Source of the DNA: Bacteroidota bacterium | GTDB lineage: Bacteria > Bacteroidota > Bacteroidia > Bacteroidales > F082 | Direction of reading: 5' to 3' | Length of the DNA stretch: 36,215 nt | NCBI GenBank assembly: GCA_947505205.1 | Contig: CANNKD010000009.1 | Span: forward strand, 1-36,215 | Shown here: piece by piece, positions 14,222 to 23,151 of the stretch | Numbering within the stretch: the stretch's first letter is position 1 | Layout of the letters: every line of letters starts with the position of its first letter | Notes under the pieces: generated by a model | Told to the model about the DNA's origin: nothing | Databases searched by the model: none | Seen by the model: only the letters and a program-made list of their open reading frames with translations | Made by a program: the position numbers and the translations under genes

Positions 14222-17038
14222 ATGGATATAGCACAGTTCATACGGGTTTTTCAAAAAAATCTCATCCTTCTGATAACAATTCCATTGTTATTGGCGATTG
14301 TTGTTTTTGCACTTACACGAAATCAGGGAAAGGTATATGAATCTGAAACTATAATATATACAGGTATCACCACTGGTTATTCTATTGAATCAACAGCGCA
14401 AAAACCAACCGACTTCTTTAGTGTAAGTGCACAATTTGATAACTTAATCAACTTAATAAATTCGAGGCAGACGATTGTTGAATCTGGCATTATGCTTCTG
14501 GCTCAGGATCTTTCACTTGAAAATTATAATACACAATATATTTCTAACGAAAATCTTGATAAACTTAGAAAATTCGTTCCTAAGTACATTAAAGATATGG
14601 TAGTGAAAAACGGTAAAGCTGGTATCGAACGTGAAAAAGAAGAACAGATTAGAAATCTGGAAAAAGAAATCAGAGGCCTTGAAAAAGAAATAAACAAAAA
14701 GAAGACCAGAGCTGTTCAAGAATTTGTTAATCAAGGTTCCACAACAAATTCGTTACCACAGCAAGGCGTTTCTAAGGACGATCTTCCAGTTGAGGAAACA
14801 GTTTCAAATATTGTTAGTGATTCAAAAATACATACTGTCCAAAAAGGAGAAACAATATTATCAATTGCACAACATTATGGTATTTCACTAAGTAAATTAC
14901 GTGAATTGAATGATTTTAATTCACAGGAATTAAAAGTTGGGCAAAAAGTTTTGTTAGCAGGTGAATCAATGGGGTCCTATCTCGATGGTGGTTATGCTGA
15001 AAAAGAAGTTAGTTTGTACGAAGGAGATAATAATGCACAGGATAAAAACGATATTATTAATCAACCTGCAGTTGAAAATTATTCATTTTCGAGCGAAGAA
15101 GGACAAGGAAGTATTTTAGCGGAAAACAGATTGTCAACTTCAGTCGAAAAAGATCCAATTATTCCAAATGGTGTGTTGGAAAGCGATTTTTTAAAAACAG
15201 TTCAAAATATTACGAATTACTACAATTCAAGTGATACCAATTTTATTTATGGTCTCCTGCATTATGGTGAAAGCAAACATTACAGTATCAAGGCATTGAA
15301 AACATTGCAAATATATCGCATCAATAACAGTGATCTCGTTAGATTGGTTTATACTTCGGATGATCCTGGTATTTGTCAGGAAACGCTTAAAATTATTGCG
15401 CATGTTTTTGTAAAGAATTATAAATTATTGAAAGAAAACCAAACCGATTTGGTTGTGGCTTATTTCAGAAGACAAGTTGACTCGGCGGATAATCAATTAC
15501 AACAAGCCGAAGACCGATTATTGAAATTTAATAAAAAGAACAATATCATTAACTATGCTGAGCAAACTAAATATATAGCTGCTCAGAAAGAAGATCTGGA
15601 TAAATATTATCAGGATGAACAAGTGCGCATGGCACAAGGTTCTGCGGCCTTAAAGGAGCTTGAGACAAAACTTACCCGTAAGGACAGTATTTATTTGAAA
15701 AGTGATATTATCAACCAACGGAGAAAGCAATATGCCGATGTGACAGAGAAAATTCTCATCAATGAATTAGCTGAAGATTACGATCAACGAATTGGTGACG
15801 AAATTGCATTGCTCAGAAAAAAATCAGATGACTTAAGAGATGAAATAAAGCTTTATGTTGATCAGTTGTATTTGTATGGTCATTCAACCCAGGGAGTTCC
15901 TATCGCAACATTGCTCGATGAGTGGTTAAAAAATGCGCTTTCTTACGAAGAAGCAAAAGCGAGTTTGGTTGTTTTAGCACGACGTAAGATGGATTTTGTC
16001 CGAACTTACCAACGATTCGCTCCCTTAGGTGCTATGCTAAAACGTATTGAACGTGAGATTACTGTGGCAGAACAATCGTATCTTGAACTCCTTCGTAGTT
16101 TGAATCTGGCGTTGATGCGTCAGCAAAACCTTCAAATGGCGACAAATATAAAAATTGTCGATCCACCATATTTTCCGTTGTCAGCAAACCCGTCCAAAGC
16201 AAAATATCTGGTTGTTGCGGCTGCAATGATTGGATTTATTCTAATCGCCTTCATTATTCTTGTACTTGAGTATTTTGATGCTTCAATGAAGAGTCCGGAT
16301 CGGGCAGTTGAACGTGTTGGATTGAAACTTGCAGGTGCTTTTCCGTATATTGGATCAAACTCCAAACTTCAGGATATGGTTTTCATTAGCAATCGTTTAA
16401 TTGAAATGATCGTTCAAAACCTGAAGCTAAAATTGCTTCACCAATCAATATATCCTGCTCAGAAACCATATATTATCTTGATATTCAGTACACAGGATGA
16501 AGTTGGAAAATCATTCATCACTACCCGAATTGCCAATAAACTTCGTACCTATGGTGAGAAGGTACTTGTGTTAAACCACAAAGATGAAGTTGATCTTGAA
16601 GAAACTGACAATAATTTGAATTATAACTATTCAATCAACGATAACTTTGCCGAAATAAGCAACATCAAAGAACTTATTAACAGCAATGTATTGCGTCGTG
16701 AAAATTATAGCTACGATTATATATTTATCGAAATTCCATCCATCATTTTCCATCGTTATCCAATTGATCTAATGCATCAGGTTGATGTTTCATTATTGGT
16801 GTTAAAAGCTTCCAGTCAATGGAATAAAGCTGATATTTCCTCACTTGAAATCATCAAAGACTTATCGAAAGAATCACCAATGATTATTCTGAATGAAGCA
16901 GAAGACTTTGCCATTTCTGAGATCATATCAGGAATAAAGGTGAAGAAATCTTCTGAAACCTGGCAACGAATAAAAAATGTTTTGTTCTTCCCTACCCGTT
17001 TAAGAATTCAGGTAAAAGAAAATCAAGTTGAATCGTGA
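14222..17038 (+). CDS. Wzz-type polysaccharide co-polymerase with LysM insertion and degenerate kinase-like domain
   Basis: A 938-residue inner-membrane protein. TM1 is 13-31 and TM2 is about 662-682; the part between faces the periplasm. It begins like a Wzz domain (to about 130), then has a charged coiled coil (133-165), a LysM module (about 203-246: HTVQKGETILSIAQHYG ... LKVGQKVLL), a low-complexity linker, and a second long coiled-coil region (410-640) ending in the proline-containing DPPYFPLSANPSK before TM2. The cytosolic end resembles the BY-kinase/ParA fold but is decayed: P-loop STQDEVGKSF (756-765) keeps GKS, Walker A' reads VLVLNHKDE, Walker B reads FIEIP, and there is no C-terminal tyrosine cluster. 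Its role is probably chain-length control and export. Its end overlaps the flippase start by four bases. Confidence 0.85.
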   Translation: MDIAQFIRVFQKNLILLITIPLLLAIVVFALTRNQGKVYESETIIYTGITTGYSIESTAQKPTDFFSVSAQFDNLINLINSRQTIVESGIMLLAQDLSLENYNTQYISNENLDKLRKFVPKYIKDMVVKNGKAGIEREKEEQIRNLEKEIRGLEKEINKKKTRAVQEFVNQGSTTNSLPQQGVSKDDLPVEETVSNIVSDSKIHTVQKGETILSIAQHYGISLSKLRELNDFNSQELKVGQKVLLAGESMGSYLDGGYAEKEVSLYEGDNNAQDKNDIINQPAVENYSFSSEEGQGSILAENRLSTSVEKDPIIPNGVLESDFLKTVQNITNYYNSSDTNFIYGLLHYGESKHYSIKALKTLQIYRINNSDLVRLVYTSDDPGICQETLKIIAHVFVKNYKLLKENQTDLVVAYFRRQVDSADNQLQQAEDRLLKFNKKNNIINYAEQTKYIAAQKEDLDKYYQDEQVRMAQGSAALKELETKLTRKDSIYLKSDIINQRRKQYADVTEKILINELAEDYDQRIGDEIALLRKKSDDLRDEIKLYVDQLYLYGHSTQGVPIATLLDEWLKNALSYEEAKASLVVLARRKMDFVRTYQRFAPLGAMLKRIEREITVAEQSYLELLRSLNLALMRQQNLQMATNIKIVDPPYFPLSANPSKAKYLVVAAAMIGFILIAFIILVLEYFDASMKSPDRAVERVGLKLAGAFPYIGSNSKLQDMVFISNRLIEMIVQNLKLKLLHQSIYPAQKPYIILIFSTQDEVGKSFITTRIANKLRTYGEKVLVLNHKDEVDLEETDNNLNYNYSINDNFAEISNIKELINSNVLRRENYSYDYIFIEIPSIIFHRYPIDLMHQVDVSLLVLKASSQWNKADISSLEIIKDLSKESPMIILNEAEDFAISEIISGIKVKKSSETWQRIKNVLFFPTRLRIQVKENQVES

Positions 17039-18468
17039 ATGGACTTCTCAAAAAAATTGTAACAAATAACAATTTCCTTTCACTTGCTAACAATGGCTTG
17101 GTAGCTGTATTTGGTTTCCTAAGTTTTATTATGCTTGTCAGGATGCTTCCACAGGATGTATTTGGTGAATGGGTGTTATTCATTACAATGAGTAATTTCA
17201 TTGATATGCTTCGCTTCGGGATAACCCGAACCGCAATCACAAGGTTTCTATCCGCTGCCGACGAGGAAGGTTCAAAAAGTTTGATGGGATCCAATAACCT
17301 GATCAACCTTACTTCTACATTGATTCTGATTGTCATTATCGTTCCCGTTTATTTTTTCTATAAAGAAGGAGTTCAAGATTCAGGATTTGGACTTTTTTTC
17401 GTTTGGTATCCAATCTATTCAATTATAACACTGCCATTTAACAATGCTCAATCTGTATTGCAGGCCCAGCTAAAGTTCGATAGCATGTTATGGCTCCGAA
17501 TAGTGAATGTGGGTTCTTTTATGGTTTTTCTTGCTGCCAATTTTTATTTTAAATTTGGAATTGAGATTATTTTGATAGCTTATCTTGCAACAAACGCTTT
17601 AAGTTCATTAATGGCAAGTATCAATAATTGGGATGGAATGCGATATATATTCAAGGCAACAAAATCTGCAACAAAAACTATACTTGATTTTGGTAAATAT
17701 ACGACTGGTACGCTGATTGGAAGTAATTTACTCCGAAGTGCAGATGCATTTATCATTGGATTAAGTCCATTTTTAGGGACAACAGGCGTTGCATTATACA
17801 GTATTCCATTAAAGTTGACCGAAATTATAGAAATACCATTGCGAAGTTTTGCTGCAACTGCATTTCCTGCATTATCAAAGGCCAGTATTGAAAATAATAA
17901 GGAAAAGGTAAAACAGTTGTTCTATGAAAATGCCGGTGGGACTACTTTTTTGTTATTTCCGGTAATGATTTTTTGTTTCATTTTTGCGAGACAAATTGTT
18001 TATATTCTTGGTGGTACAGATTATTTAATCACGGCTAATATCTTCAGGATTTTCTGTATTTATGGACTTTTTTTACCTCTCGACAGATTTATTGGCGTTA
18101 CGCTCGACAGTATAAACAAACCTAAACAGAATCTATACAAGGTAATCTATATGGCTGTTTCCAATATTACAGGAGACGCTTTGGTTGTTTTTGGATTATC
18201 AGGAATTATATTGAGTTTTTCTTGGTCTGTATTATTTATCGGTAATTCAGTATCACCAGATATCGCCTTCGACATGGCCCATGCTTATGCCATGATTAAG
18301 ACATTAGAGTTAGTTGCCATTGTATCAATACTTTTCACCATTATCGGAATTTTAATTGGGTTCCATTATCTGAATCAATCATTAGATTTAAAATTCCGTG
18401 ATATTTTAAAGGTTGGGCTCAATTTTGGGATTCAAACTGCAAAACACATGTTAAAGATTGGTCATTAA
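17035..18468 (+). CDS. Wzx-type polysaccharide flippase
   Basis: A 477-residue, roughly 12-14-helix membrane protein of the MOP superfamily (oligosaccharide flippases). Typical features are an N-terminal SLANNGLVAVFGFLSFIMLVR helix, the cytoplasmic loop DVFGEWVLF, and the mid-protein segment RSADAFIIGLSPFLGTTGVALYSIP seen in many Wzx proteins. It should turn undecaprenyl-linked repeat units from the inner to the outer leaflet. The start is GTG at 17035, overlapping the stop of the co-polymerase gene (GTGA), so the two are translationally coupled. Wzx proteins diverge quickly, so substrate cannot be inferred. Confidence 0.88.
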   Translation: MNGLLKKIVTNNNFLSLANNGLVAVFGFLSFIMLVRMLPQDVFGEWVLFITMSNFIDMLRFGITRTAITRFLSAADEEGSKSLMGSNNLINLTSTLILIVIIVPVYFFYKEGVQDSGFGLFFVWYPIYSIITLPFNNAQSVLQAQLKFDSMLWLRIVNVGSFMVFLAANFYFKFGIEIILIAYLATNALSSLMASINNWDGMRYIFKATKSATKTILDFGKYTTGTLIGSNLLRSADAFIIGLSPFLGTTGVALYSIPLKLTEIIEIPLRSFAATAFPALSKASIENNKEKVKQLFYENAGGTTFLLFPVMIFCFIFARQIVYILGGTDYLITANIFRIFCIYGLFLPLDRFIGVTLDSINKPKQNLYKVIYMAVSNITGDALVVFGLSGIILSFSWSVLFIGNSVSPDIAFDMAHAYAMIKTLELVAIVSILFTIIGILIGFHYLNQSLDLKFRDILKVGLNFGIQTAKHMLKIGH

Positions 18469-18494
18469 ACGCAATTCTTAGTAATTTAGCCCTC

Positions 18495-19988
18495 ATGTTT
18501 TCATTTCTAAAAGATAAACCCGGTGCAAGCAAACTTGAAAACCCCTATGTGGTTGGAATGCTTGTTTTGGCAGCAATCGTTTTGGGAATCATCATTGCCA
18601 AAGGGGGATTAATTGTAGCTATTGCCTTGCTGGTACTTTTCCCTGTAATTATATATTTTAATCGTTTTTTCAATGAACCCCGTATCGGACTTTTTACAAT
18701 AATCATTCTTGGTTTCATAGCGATTGGTTTAACCCGCTATATTCAAAATGTTCCTTTCGGGTTGTCAATTGATGGTTTTTTGGTATTGACATATATTTCT
18801 GTTTTCTTTCGATATTTTTATTCAAAACTGGATTGGCAGCAGGCAAATCGCGATTTGACCTATCTTTCCATTGCCTGGTTTACGTATTCTATTTTACAAT
18901 TATTTAATCCTGAAACACTTAGCCGGACAGCATGGTTTTATGCAATGCGAGGTATGTCGTTATATATGTTATTGCTTATTCCCGTTGGTTTAATGATTTT
19001 CAATCGACTAAGGCATCTATTTGTTTTTATCTATATCTGGGGATTTTTCTCCATACTTGCTACACTAAAAGGCCTGCAGCAGATATATATAGGCCTTGAT
19101 TATGCTGAACAGTTTTGGCTTGACACAATTGGAGGTGTAACACACTTACTTTTTGGTGAATTACGCGCATTTTCATTTTTCAGTGATGCAGGTCAATTTG
19201 GTGCAGCTCAAGGTGCAGCAGGTGTTGTTGGATTACTCATCGCTCTGAATATAAAAGGTACTTTCAATAAAGTATTTTTTATGACAATGGGTATTATGGG
19301 TTTCTGGGGAATGATGATTTCCGGAACCCGTGGTGCGATGATTGTGCCAATGGTTGGTGGTGTAACATATATTGCGCTTCGAAAGAATTTCAAACCGATG
19401 ATTATCGGAACTTTAGTCTTGGTACTTGTATATGCTTTTTTTGCATACACTTATATTGGAAACGGTAATTCACAGATACGCCGTATGCGAACTGCATTTG
19501 TACCAGAAGAAGATGCATCTTATCTTGTTCGTTTGGAAAATAGGAGGATTTTGGGTGGTTATTTAGCGTCCCGGCCTTTTGGAGGTGGTATTGGCAGTGC
19601 AGGTGACTGGGGAAAACGATTTTCTCCTCAAGGGTTCTTAGCCAATGTTGCAACGGATAGTTGGTATGTTCAGATATGGGCTGAACAAGGGATTATTGGT
19701 CTTTTTTTACATCTCTTTATTTTGAGTTATATTTTATTAAAAGGTTCATTTATGATTATGTTCCGGCTTCAGTCCCCTGAGTTAAGGGGAATTGTAAGTG
19801 CTCTCATGTGCGGATTCACTGGCATTATGGGAGCAAGTTATGGAAATGGAGTACTTGGTCAGATGCCAACAGGGATATTGATATACCTGAGTTGGGTTTT
19901 TATTTTCGTAAGTCAACAACTTGATCGTGAATATATTTACCTCGTTGGTAAAAAAATCAATCCCTGGTTACTAAAAAGTAAAACTTAA
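18495..19988 (+). CDS. Wzy-like polysaccharide polymerase / O-antigen ligase family protein
   Basis: A 497-residue membrane protein with about 12 hydrophobic segments. A large periplasmic loop after SGTRGAMIVPMVGG contains an Arg-rich part and RPFGGGIGSAGDW, matching the Wzy_C/O-antigen-ligase family pattern. A loop ending in DSWYVQIWAEQGIIGL is also characteristic of this family. It should polymerise flipped repeat units in the periplasm; a ligase role is possible but less likely here, next to wzx-like and wzz-like genes. It starts 26 bases after the flippase gene. Confidence 0.85.
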   Translation: MFSFLKDKPGASKLENPYVVGMLVLAAIVLGIIIAKGGLIVAIALLVLFPVIIYFNRFFNEPRIGLFTIIILGFIAIGLTRYIQNVPFGLSIDGFLVLTYISVFFRYFYSKLDWQQANRDLTYLSIAWFTYSILQLFNPETLSRTAWFYAMRGMSLYMLLLIPVGLMIFNRLRHLFVFIYIWGFFSILATLKGLQQIYIGLDYAEQFWLDTIGGVTHLLFGELRAFSFFSDAGQFGAAQGAAGVVGLLIALNIKGTFNKVFFMTMGIMGFWGMMISGTRGAMIVPMVGGVTYIALRKNFKPMIIGTLVLVLVYAFFAYTYIGNGNSQIRRMRTAFVPEEDASYLVRLENRRILGGYLASRPFGGGIGSAGDWGKRFSPQGFLANVATDSWYVQIWAEQGIIGLFLHLFILSYILLKGSFMIMFRLQSPELRGIVSALMCGFTGIMGASYGNGVLGQMPTGILIYLSWVFIFVSQQLDREYIYLVGKKINPWLLKSKT

Positions 19989-19992
19989 TTGT

Positions 19993-20023
19993 TTTGATAT
20001 TTTAATTATTTGTTTTATCTTCG
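19993..20023 (+). promoter_or_regulatory. Internal promoter candidate before the glycosyltransferase block
   Basis: TTTG (19993-19996) and TATCTTCG (20016-20023) are 19 bases apart, the normal Bacteroidota spacing, with one mismatch in the -7 box. Transcription would begin near 20030, after the TTG at 20033 becomes implausible as a start and just before the ATG at 20051. It would allow separate expression of the glycosyltransferases. Confidence 0.38.
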
Positions 20024-20050
20024 ATTATTATTTTGAAAATAATTACGGAG

Positions 20051-20989
20051 ATGGAAGAAAATCAGCAAAACAAATTACCTTTAGTTTCTGTCATTACAGT
20101 AAACTATAATCAATCTGGCGTAACGCTTGAGTTTTTAGCCTCCATGAAACATTGCACCTATCCAAACATTGAGATTTGGGTTGTTGATAATGCCTCCCCT
20201 TCTGATAATCCTGATATTATTAAGGAGCAATATCCCGATATTCATTTTATAAAAACAGCCAAAAACCTTGGATTTGCCGGAGGTAATAATGTGGCTGTTA
20301 GGCGGGCAAAAGGAAAATATCTTCTTTTAATTAACAACGATACTGAAGTTGAACCCGGTTTTCTTGAACCAATGGTAGAACTTTTAGAAAGTAATTCGGA
20401 AATTGGTATGGTGAGCCCAAAAATTCAGTATTTCTATTCCGATAATATAATACAATTTGCCGGTTTTTCACCTTTTCATCCAATTACATCACGAAATTTC
20501 GCTATTGGATTTGGCGAACAGGATCGTGGGCAATACGACATTACTTGTGAAACGGGTTCAATTTTTGGAGCAGCCATGCTTATCTCTCGTCCTGTTATTG
20601 AAAAAGTTGGACTCATGTCTGAAGTGTTTTTTCTGTATTATGAGGAACACGATTGGGCAGCACATATTAAAAAAGCGGGATATAAAATCTATTATCAGGG
20701 TAAATCATTGGTATTGCATAAAGAATCAATTTCCACGGTTAAAAACTCCGCATTTCAAATTTATTATCTCACCAGAGGACGTGTCATTTTCGCACGACGC
20801 AACAGCAAAGGATTCACCAAACTATTGAGTATGTTGTATATATATATTATTACCATACCCAAAATTACATTGGGATACCTCTTAAAAGGTCGCTTCGACC
20901 TTATACATGCTTTTTGGCGTGCGATGTACTGGAATTTGACTCACCATAAAGAAGTCTATCAAACTGAACGATTAAATAACAGAATATGA
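20051..20989 (+). CDS. GT2 glycosyltransferase, soluble rhamnosyltransferase-like (cassette copy A)
   Basis: 312 residues from the ATG at 20051; a TTG at 20033 would add six, but the family starts at the LVSVITVNYNQ strand, so the ATG is enough. GT-A fold motifs: TVNYNQ, VVDNASPSD, GFAGGNN, and the metal-binding INNDTEVEPGF. The later YYEEHDWAAHIKKAGYKI segment and LHKESIST are typical of the WbbL-like GT2 group, many of which add rhamnose from dTDP-rhamnose. It overlaps the next gene by four bases (ATGA) and has a clear paralogue at 22231-23151. The sugar added is unknown. Confidence 0.88.
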   Translation: MEENQQNKLPLVSVITVNYNQSGVTLEFLASMKHCTYPNIEIWVVDNASPSDNPDIIKEQYPDIHFIKTAKNLGFAGGNNVAVRRAKGKYLLLINNDTEVEPGFLEPMVELLESNSEIGMVSPKIQYFYSDNIIQFAGFSPFHPITSRNFAIGFGEQDRGQYDITCETGSIFGAAMLISRPVIEKVGLMSEVFFLYYEEHDWAAHIKKAGYKIYYQGKSLVLHKESISTVKNSAFQIYYLTRGRVIFARRNSKGFTKLLSMLYIYIITIPKITLGYLLKGRFDLIHAFWRAMYWNLTHHKEVYQTERLNNRI

Positions 20990-22209
20990 ATATGTTAAAA
21001 ATTATCTTAGGCTTTATTGAAGTTGTTTTTTATGCCTATTTATGTATGTCAACATTGTACATTTCCATATATGGCCTGGCTTCAATTTTCCCACGTAAAG
21101 TGAGGAAAGTGACCGTAGCAAAGATGAATAAATTTGCGGTGATGATTCCCGGATATAAAGAAGATTGGGTAATTGTTGATGTTGCCAAAGAAGCCTTGCA
21201 GCAGGATTATCCCAAGGATTTATACGAAGTTATTGTAATTGCAGATTCTTTTAAACCTGAAACATTAGCGGCACTTCGTGAGCTTCCAATAAAAGTGGTT
21301 GAAGTCGTTTTTGAAGTGAGCAAAAAATCTAAAGCCTTGAATAAATGTATGGAAATAATTGGCGATCAATATGATATTGCCATGATTCTTGATGCAGATA
21401 ATGTTATGGCACCAGATGTTTTATCAAAAATGAACGAAAGTTTCAACCAGGGTTTTATCGCTGTTCAAGGTCACCGCATGGCAAAAAATACCAATACCTC
21501 TTTTGCTGTGCTGGATGCGGTAAGTGAAGAAATAAATAATAGCATTTTCCGCCTCGGACACCGGGTGTTGGGTGTTTCATCGGCATTGATTGGTTCTGGA
21601 ATGGCAATTGATTATGCGCTTTATAAAAAACTAATGGCAGGTATTGACTCGGTTGGAGAGGATAAAGAATTGGAAATGAAATTATTACGTCTGAAATATA
21701 AGATTGAATATATTGAAGATGCCTGTATTTTCGATGAAAAAACTCAAAAATCGGATGTTTTTGTCAATCAACGTCGCCGTTGGATTGCAGCTCAGTTAAG
21801 CCATTTCAAACACTATTTCTTTGATGGTTTATTTCACCTTTTTCGCAATGGAAATATTGATTATTTCGACAAAGTTCTTCAAATGATTCAACCACCACGA
21901 ATACTGCTGAGCGGATTGTTATTTCTTTTTACGTTCACATCCGGAATAGTATTCTTCTTTGAGTTAACATTCCTGAGTGATTTGTTTATCACCGGATTTT
22001 ATTATTGGTTGGTTCTGTTTGTTATGACCGCAATCACCTTGGCAATATCCGTACCTAAATCGTATTATTCGATAAAGACCTACATTGCGCTTTTATCACT
22101 TCCTAAAGGATTTATATTAATGATTCTGAGTCTTTTAAAAATAAAAGGTGCCAGTAAAAAGTTCATTCATACCACACATTCAATCTCTCAGGACGACAAA
22201 AAACATTAA
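20986..22209 (+). CDS. Membrane GT2 glycosyltransferase, synthase-like (cassette copy A)
   Basis: 407 residues. An N-terminal helix (8-30) precedes a cytosolic GT-A domain, and at least two helices follow (about 308-385). The motif set is that of the cellulose/hyaluronan-synthase-like GT2 branch: Asp in VIADSF (83-88), DAD (136-138), GED (224-226) and QRRRW (262-266). Whether it is processive is unknown; in a Wzx/Wzy locus it more likely adds one sugar to the lipid-linked unit. Start overlaps the previous stop by four bases. Its closest visible relative is the gene at 23148. Confidence 0.88.
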   Translation: MNMLKIILGFIEVVFYAYLCMSTLYISIYGLASIFPRKVRKVTVAKMNKFAVMIPGYKEDWVIVDVAKEALQQDYPKDLYEVIVIADSFKPETLAALRELPIKVVEVVFEVSKKSKALNKCMEIIGDQYDIAMILDADNVMAPDVLSKMNESFNQGFIAVQGHRMAKNTNTSFAVLDAVSEEINNSIFRLGHRVLGVSSALIGSGMAIDYALYKKLMAGIDSVGEDKELEMKLLRLKYKIEYIEDACIFDEKTQKSDVFVNQRRRWIAAQLSHFKHYFFDGLFHLFRNGNIDYFDKVLQMIQPPRILLSGLLFLFTFTSGIVFFFELTFLSDLFITGFYYWLVLFVMTAITLAISVPKSYYSIKTYIALLSLPKGFILMILSLLKIKGASKKFIHTTHSISQDDKKH

Positions 22210-22230
22210 TTTTTCCAGATTCACGTTACT

Positions 22231-23151
22231 ATGTCTAAAAGATTTCCTTTGGTCTCAATTATTACTGTCAACTATAATCAGGCTGAGGTTACTTGTGCTT
22301 TATTAGAATCGCTCAATAAAATTACTTATCCAAACTTTGAAGTGATCGTTATCGATAATGCATCAGTCGATGATGATCCAGGTATTATCAAAAAAAGATA
22401 TCCAAATGTTGTATTTATTTCAAATCCAATCAATTATGGTTTTGCTGCAGGAAATAACTTTGGATTGATGCGTGCCAAGGGTGAATATGTGCTTTTATTA
22501 AATAATGACATCGAAGTTCCTACTGATTTCATGGAACCACTGGTCGAAAAACTGATGAAAAATCCGGATATTGGTGCGGTAAGTCCAAAAATTAAGTACT
22601 ATTATCAGAATGATACCATTCAATATGCTGGTTTTACACCAATCAATTATGTAACCATGCGGAATGCTTCAATAGGCTTCCGTACCAAGGACATAGGCCA
22701 ATATAATACTGATTATGAGACTGCTTACGCACATGGAGCAGCAATGATGGTGCCGATGGAAGTGGTCAAAAAGATTGGATTAATGTCATATATTTTCTTC
22801 CTTTATTATGAAGAGGCTGATTGGTGCGTTAGAATAAAAAGCGCTGGTTACAAAATATATTTCGTTCATAATTCCTATGTGCTTCACAAAGAATCGATTA
22901 GTACTGGAAAGCTAAGCTCATTGAAGATTTACTACCAAAATCGTAATCGTTTGGTTTTTATGAGAAGGAATGTTAAAGGCGCCGATTTTTATTTTGGAAT
23001 TGCATACCAGTTTTTTGTTGCGATTCCAAAAAACGCTTTCTCCTATCTGTTGAAGGGTAAAATTAAACTCTTTTATGCTTATTATCAAGCTATTGGATGG
23101 AATTTGAAGCATTTGTTTGATAAAGAAATTTACGAAAATCCAAGTCTTTGA
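22231..23151 (+). CDS. GT2 glycosyltransferase, soluble rhamnosyltransferase-like (cassette copy B)
   Basis: A 306-residue paralogue of the gene at 20051, with the same motifs in the same order: SIITVNYNQ, VIDNASVDD, GFAAGNN, LNNDIEVPTDF, FFLYYEEADWCVRIK, VLHKESIST. By eye about half of the residues are identical. Differences in the acceptor region (PINYVTMRNAS against PFHPITSRNFA) suggest a different acceptor or linkage. It starts 21 bases after copy A of the membrane GT2 and overlaps copy B of that gene by four bases (ATGA). Confidence 0.88.
   Translation: MSKRFPLVSIITVNYNQAEVTCALLESLNKITYPNFEVIVIDNASVDDDPGIIKKRYPNVVFISNPINYGFAAGNNFGLMRAKGEYVLLLNNDIEVPTDFMEPLVEKLMKNPDIGAVSPKIKYYYQNDTIQYAGFTPINYVTMRNASIGFRTKDIGQYNTDYETAYAHGAAMMVPMEVVKKIGLMSYIFFLYYEEADWCVRIKSAGYKIYFVHNSYVLHKESISTGKLSSLKIYYQNRNRLVFMRRNVKGADFYFGIAYQFFVAIPKNAFSYLLKGKIKLFYAYYQAIGWNLKHLFDKEIYENPSL

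Noticed and set aside
20832-20850. TA-repeat microsatellite in the first soluble GT2 gene as a slippage (phase-variation) site
   Set aside because: The run is short and interrupted, the reading frame is intact, and it encodes a plausible hydrophobic segment.
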